From Ephydatia muelleri (lineage: Eukaryota; Porifera; Demospongiae; Spongillida; Spongillidae), in contig JABACO010000004.1 of assembly GCA_013339895.1 (NCBI GenBank), forward strand, positions 7,537,735-7,601,734: a stretch of 64,000 nt of DNA, written 5' to 3'. The notes below the pieces were generated by a model that saw only the letters and a list, made by a program, of their open reading frames with translations, was not told the origin of the DNA and made no database searches. Shown here piece by piece: positions 59,040 to 64,000 of this stretch; position 1 is the first letter of the stretch; every line of letters starts with the position of its first letter. The position numbers were made by a program, and so were the translations under genes.

Positions 59040-59515
59040 ATCAGTGAGCACAAACCTTTTTCTATTCCACTATTTACGCTGCCTCCATCCGGTGATGATA
59101 GGTCAAGTATGAGGCTCCATTTGCCGCTAGACCCTTAGGAATCACCCCAAACCAACTAATCTGAATGGCTTGTGCCCAAGTTCGAGTTAGTGGGCCCACC
59201 ACTCTACCCTCTGCACACTCACAAATCACCTGAGTATGCTCTCATGCTGAAGATATGTTGTTTATGCTGCTCCGGCCAGTATGAACTGCATATTTGAAAC
59301 CACCATCTCTTAAACCAGAGACTATATAGGCACTGATTAACTCATCAGGATGGTTGTGGAGGGCTTCCTCCCATTCTGACCAAGTCAGAGGGGTATTGAT
59401 GGTGTCCCCTTGGCTTGGTGGTATTAGCGCTGTACCAGGCCTGGCCCTGCAACTGTCGAGTGCTATGAGGTCCTGTGTGTATTGGTATGCACCTGAAAAT
59501 CCCATGGGCACATGG
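59040..59515 (-). pseudogene. DIRS-type reverse transcriptase, N-terminal fragment
   Basis: LTWSEWEEALHNHPDELISA and YIVSGLRDGGFKYAV correspond to the region just before RT in DIRS elements (compare VEELRMFPDRVFVNFLIDGI in the element at 48-56 kb). Downstream on the minus strand, after a stop, RVVGPL and WFGVIPKG match the start of RT. Degenerate and short. Confidence 0.65.
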
Positions 59516-59817
59516 TGCCAATACAGACATCAGCCTGGCATGTGGCAGGGACCCAGTTAAGCAGGGCCACGTGGTGCATTCCACAGGAGACCATGCCTGG
59601 AGCCAAGCACCCCCGGATGTAAAGACAATTGGTGAACAAGAGTGCATTGTAGCTGTAATCTGTAATTCAGTTGATATACATTTTCATTCCACCATGGTCC
59701 ATTGATGCACATGCTGCACTGCATGGGCCACGGTGTGGGAAGTAATGGGAGGGGTTGATGTGCAACCAGCACCTGCTCCCTGTGTTAGCTGCCTGACACG
59801 CCAGATTATTATTATCG

Positions 59818-59957
59818 GAATAGCCCAATGTATTATCACAAAATTTGAGTAGTAGCAAAATGAGTACCATGTATATCAGGTCTGAATAATAGCCCAATAT
59901 ACTATCTCAAAAATTTGAGTAGTCCGCATGTACTGTCTTTGAGTAGCAGCAAAATGA
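59818..59957. repeat. Imperfect tandem duplication
   Basis: AATAGCCCAATGTATTATC...TTTGAGTAGTAGCAAAATGA is followed by a second version (from 59887) with an extra ~26 bp. Confidence 0.7.
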
Positions 59958-61308
59958 ATTTATATGCTACATAGTAATAGATCACTTTTCACTGCTATAC
60001 AAGAAGCAGATGGCAATGTGGTGTATGAAGCCCCTTAAGACTTTAAAGAAGATACACAGAAGGGTGGAAATACAGAAATTCCATTACCAACTGTTTAGTT
60101 CAGAACAAAGTTTGTAATTATAAATACATGCATATGAGTACAAAATTTAAACGCTGTTGTAACATCTCTCTTTAATTAATACTCCTTCGTAGAGAGATCC
60201 AAGGTGCTGCCTGGCTAGTGTAGATACGTAGTCACAGAATTGTCTCCTTAACCCATGACGATAGTCACTTCAGAGTTAATAGGACAAATGCCACTATCAC
60301 ATCACAGTATTACTGGTCTAGGCTATATACAGATGTGAGATCATATGTAAGGATTGTGACATGTAAGCATAAAATTGAGACGTAGTATTATACGCATTTT
60401 TCAATACCGAGCTCATGTGACCGTTGTCAGAGAAACAAAAAAAGCTTGACACCAGCTGGAGTGCTACATCCTATTCCTGTAAAAGTGGTTTGGTCTACTT
60501 GAGGCAGTTGAACTTTTGAGACTGTGTTGCATGCATTTGGAAACAAAGGGTTATAGCTATGTTTGAAAAGCACTATTTACAAATGCCTTCATTGAATTTG
60601 GATGACTACTTTTGATGAGTGTGCCATGTAGGGGAAAGCAGTATTCAGAGAAAAGAAGCTGATATCTTAGAAGGTAAGCCTTCCATCTCATTTTTCCTCA
60701 CCGGTAATTATCTCCTTACACAGCTGCAATGTCAGGAAACAGTGTGATACAAAATTTCCATCAATTCGGGCACAACCAACAACGAAAAGACATGAAGACA
60801 ATCAGCCATGGTTAAAAATAGTTCAGAAAAGTCTGTTAAAGCATAAAGATACTACATGTATTTCAAAACCAGATGGTTAGATGACAACATTATAAATGCA
60901 GCACAGTGTATGCTCCAAATGCACTATGGTATTCCTGGGCTACAAAAATTCGTTACTGGGCTATAATTTGACATACGACAGCATGGGAAAAGGATTTGCA
61001 TAATTGTGATAACCATTGGATAACAGTTTCAACTTATAGCCATTTCACATCAGAATTTATGGCAGCCTCTACATATCTCTTTCTGAATTTACTAAGGATC
61101 AATATGTGCTTTATTATATACTGCCAAACCAATGATTAGCCGTACAATTTTATGAATGTTGAAAGGCAATGTAGAATGAGAGAAACGAGCGATGATAGAA
61201 TGTTGTGGTCAAATGTGACAAATCAATATCAAAGAGAAGTTGGAAGATACAGAATTATATTTGGAAGTGCACAACTTGTCAAGGGTGATTGTGGAACATT
61301 AGTTAGGT
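59958..61308. other. Unassigned sequence
   Basis: Only short frames; nothing recognised. Confidence 0.35.
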
Positions 61309-61338
61309 CATAGATATTAGAGTAGAAGGATTGGAAAC

Positions 61339-62049
61339 AGAGCACGTGAGCCATTGAGCCCTGTACATTGCAAAGCGCGGGCTCCGCGATGGTGCTAATT
61401 CGATGAAGTGATGCCTCGCCCCTCCTGAGAAGAAAGTAAGTTGAGAGCTTAGTACAATCTGATAGAAGAATACGATAGCACAAAATGCGTGCATTCGGGC
61501 AAACTTATCGCCATATTTAGAACCCAAGATACAGAATTTGGAGGGCATACAATATTTTTAACAACTAACCGATACAACCCCCCTAAACTTTTCTTTCTTT
61601 ATAAACATATAGCATAACCAGATACAGCACAAATGTTTACGTACGGTGAGGTGTGTTGAGGGCGTTTAGGTTGGAGGATCTTGGAGTAACTCCACATTAT
61701 ACGTTTTTGACATCGCCATGAACTAACCGACAAAACTACCCTGGTTAAGCTTTTATGTCGATTCCAACATTTTTTTCAGATAGCTACACCAATTCTACGT
61801 ATGGTAGTCACCATTCGCCCGTAGCTAAGCTCTGGGTTTCGTCGTGAAAAAAAATTCAAAACGGGTTATCCATTTTGCTAATGCCCTAATATTACTACTT
61901 TGAAAGCTGTTGACAACCCTTCCCACAAGTTCCAATCTCTTTGCATCGGTTTGCTTTGTTAGTGTGTTACCAAAATATTGTCTACAAGGATTGAATAATC
62001 ATTTTTCCATATTCATATCTGTTTCACCAGAGTACCCGTAACTACATCG
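61339..62049. other. Unassigned sequence
   Basis: AT-rich, no gene recognised. Confidence 0.3.
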
Positions 62050-62315
62050 ATGAGTGATGAAGAGGAAACAGTCTTTACAGTTTCAATTCCTTTACACCTA
62101 CTTCCTCTTCAGGTGAGTACGTCTTATAGCCTTGTGTTCGATTTCACTGTATTCAGGTGTCAATACCGTTACAGATCTTCTCCGTAGGACCTGTTCCCAA
62201 CCTAGCTGTCCTTCAGAGGCGTGTTGAATTTTTTTTCTTCCAGCATGTAAGCTGCTTATGTGCATGTATTGCAACTTTAATTAATCAGCACACCAAATTC
62301 GAACAGGTTGGGTGA
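62050..62315 (+). CDS. Candidate small spliced gene (weak)
   Basis: ATG at 62050 opens a 21-codon exon (MSDEEETVFTVSIPLHLLPL...) ending at a good donor GTGAGT (62113). A 44-nt intron ends TATTCAG (62156); exon 2 (62157-62246) is open for 30 codons in the same phase and ends at GTAAGC. A third exon after GAACAG (62306) would add two residues and stop, giving about 53 aa. No homology recognised. Open phase across two good splice sites is the only support. Confidence 0.2.
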
Positions 62316-62661
62316 CCATCCCATGTGAAAAAGATCTTCCTGAGTGAACGGCTGTGCCAGGATCCCTTAGAGCAGTTCTTCGGGTGCCAGCGGCAGAGGG
62401 GTTAGACCAACGACAACCCTAGTTCTGCAAGAACACTCAGGCTCTACGAGTGCTCTTTGTGCAAGCTTTGTTAAAGGAAACTGCAGGGGCAAAAGGCATG
62501 CAAGCCGCAGTATAAGTGAGATGGATTTAGGCCCACTAGCTAAGCGAAACGCTGTACATAAATGCAAGAGCATCAGTATTTGGATTAATGTAAAATGAAT
62601 GTGAATCAAATTTGACTGTCAGGTGATACACAATGCCACGTGTAATAAATAATACTAATAG

Positions 62662-63800
62662 CTACTGCAATGTTTTACGAAGTGCCTTTTTCTTTTGCAG
62701 TACTTGGCTCTTCTTTTGCTTGTACTGTTCAATCCATGCATTTGTATAGACAAATCCTCTGACTGTGATCCACAACTTTGTTATCTTTTTAAGCAGTAGC
62801 TTCTCGTTTTCATCCAATTGAATAGTAGCTATACTCCAAAAGAAGAGCACGTCTTCACAGGACAAAATAGCATTGCTTAGTTGCTTTACATCCAAAGCAG
62901 ACTGCTTACGTGAGGGATTGCGTATAAAACGTCTCACTTCTTCCTCCATGGCATAAAATACTGGAAACACATCATCCTTAATGTGCCACAATCCTCCCCG
63001 ATCTATGATATCCATCCATAGTGATGAATCTTCACTGGTCTCACATTCACTGTCAACTGCACTGTCACGTCGCAACATCTCCATACATAAGAATAGGTCC
63101 TGTTTAGATGGATCTGTAGAGGATTTTAGTTTTTTAGAGACTTGTTTGCAGACATATCCTGCAGCATATCATAAAGCATTTTCTTCTGCTCTTGTTAGTT
63201 CAATGACTTGCTCTTCATCCTGCTGTTGTAGTACACTCACCTTGCTCGCTAATACTTTCTTAAATATTATGTCTGTAATTTGTTGAAAGAGGTGAGGATG
63301 TACAGCTTCCTCATGGCAGTGTTTAAATAAACCTTCCCACTTGCTTCGAAAGTCTGCTGACGTTCTTAACTTGTGAAACGCTGTCCACATGCATCTTCTC
63401 GCGACCAGCACTAATCTTTTTAGAGGTATTGAGGCGATCGGCTACTAGCTCCAACTGGATGCGAAGTGCTGAAAACTCTTCAGCAACTGCCTTGTTTTCT
63501 TCGACTTTTAACCAATCATGTAGTCTCACTCTGGGAGCAGCTTTTTTACAAACGTCCGCTACTGGTGATGAGAGGTTGAAGGTATCTTTCTTAAGTAAAC
63601 TCTCCACTATTTCAAGTAGAGTGCCTAATAATAAAGAAACAACTAAGTATACATATGACGAAACTCGACCTCGTTTGAAATCACTGGATTCCACAAAGGA
63701 TGCCGTCGAGCACGCGGCCATTTCAAATATGATAAGCGGTCTGAGTACGAGGAACATCGAGGAGTCGGCGTGTGAAGCAGTGTTAATTGAGTCCGTTTCC
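62662..63800 (-). pseudogene. Decayed gene of an unnamed family (YAAGYVC ... DRGGLWHI)
   Basis: The minus strand reads TLLEIVESLLKKDTFNLSSP and APRVRLHDWLKVEENKAVAE; then in a new frame ARRCMWTAFHKLRTSADFRS, TDIIFKKVLA, TRAEENAL-stop-YAAGYVCKQVSKKLKSS, DIIDRGGLWHIKDDVFPVFY, SCEDVLFFWSIATIQLDENE, LWITVRGFVYTNAWIEQYKQ and a Lys-rich end. I recall this family as a multicopy uncharacterised protein in sponges and cnidarians; its function is unknown to me and it may be transposon-derived. Breaks: one extra A in the A5 run near 63421 shifts the frame, and a TGA stands where relatives have Arg (near 63170). Confidence 0.6.
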
Positions 63801-63824
63801 AATCCTTCTACTCTAATATCTATG

Positions 63825-64000
63825 GTTAGGTATAAAAAGTCTACAATGTTTTGTATCCATTATGCATATTATAGTTGATCAAGCCATTTAATTGTGTTGA
63901 AATTGTAATTTTCAGTGATCTGTCAGTGTCATTTACTCAGACATGTTATCTGCTTTTTAATGATGCAATTTGAAACATCTATTAAGTTAGTGATATGCAT
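63825..64000. other. AT-rich window end
   Basis: No gene recognised. Confidence 0.3.

Larger units (their letters stand above)
61309..63824. repeat. Inverted pair of an exact 30-bp sequence bounding a 2.5-kb region
   Basis: CATAGATATTAGAGTAGAAG plus ten more bases (61309-61338) is found exactly in reverse complement at 63795-63824. Each copy, read inward on its own strand, encodes IDIRVEGLET. Similarity ends abruptly on both sides. It may be a pair of element ends or an inverted exon duplication. Confidence 0.75.

Overview
The window is from a metazoan nuclear genome, most likely an early-branching animal such as a demosponge. Evidence: spliced genes with GT-AG introns, a eukaryotic prolyl-tRNA synthetase, a ubiquitin/RING-H2 gene, CpG-decaying LTRs, and metazoan mobile elements (Penelope-like with GIY-YIG, DIRS, Gypsy including a GMR1-type gene order, hAT, piggyBac). 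The palindrome TACATGTA recurs strikingly in introns. The taxon is inference; the animal gene structure is seen directly.

Layout. 0-4 kb: intergenic DNA with an old hAT remnant (about 2.0-3.3 kb). 4.3-5.5 kb: the intact intronless gene for a protein with two ubiquitin-like domains, a cysteine-rich segment and a RING-H2 finger. 7.1-13.9 kb: a 13-exon minus-strand prolyl-tRNA synthetase; the exons I placed sum to 1680 nt, a clean 560-codon frame. 14-64 kb: almost entirely nested mobile DNA.

Nested block 1 (15.4-27.3 kb): a transposase gene (halves at 15.4-16.0 and 26.2-27.3 kb) is split by a 10.2-kb element bounded by ~130-bp inverted repeats. That element carries a second transposase of the same family and two Penelope-like elements, one intact. 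Nested block 2 (29.3-47.7 kb): one Gypsy element with 127/128-bp LTRs, a 4-bp target duplication and a tRNA-Leu primer site is opened by a 14.9-kb DNA transposon of the same transposase family. That transposon is itself filled with hAT copies (two with exact 8-bp target duplications), a tandem repeat and Gypsy debris. Nested block 3 (48.0-56.0 kb): a DIRS element whose gag is interrupted by a 5.0-kb Gypsy with a perfect 5-bp target duplication and integrase upstream of reverse transcriptase. 56-64 kb: minisatellites, another copy of the same transposase family, a DIRS fragment, and a decayed gene of a family I cannot name.

The most interesting thread is the transposase family present as at least four gene copies plus an arm remnant (A/F, B, C/D, E). 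All share an N-terminal Cys motif, a GTHxVCVC segment, and a probable DFSEN / FxDGC / SHGKxxxDGxGG catalytic core. I cannot assign it to a named superfamily from memory. No array, operon or defence system was seen. Host genes that look functional are the ubiquitin-RING gene and the prolyl-tRNA synthetase; most other coding sequence is transposon-derived and broken by frameshifts or stops, the intact Penelope ORF being the main exception.
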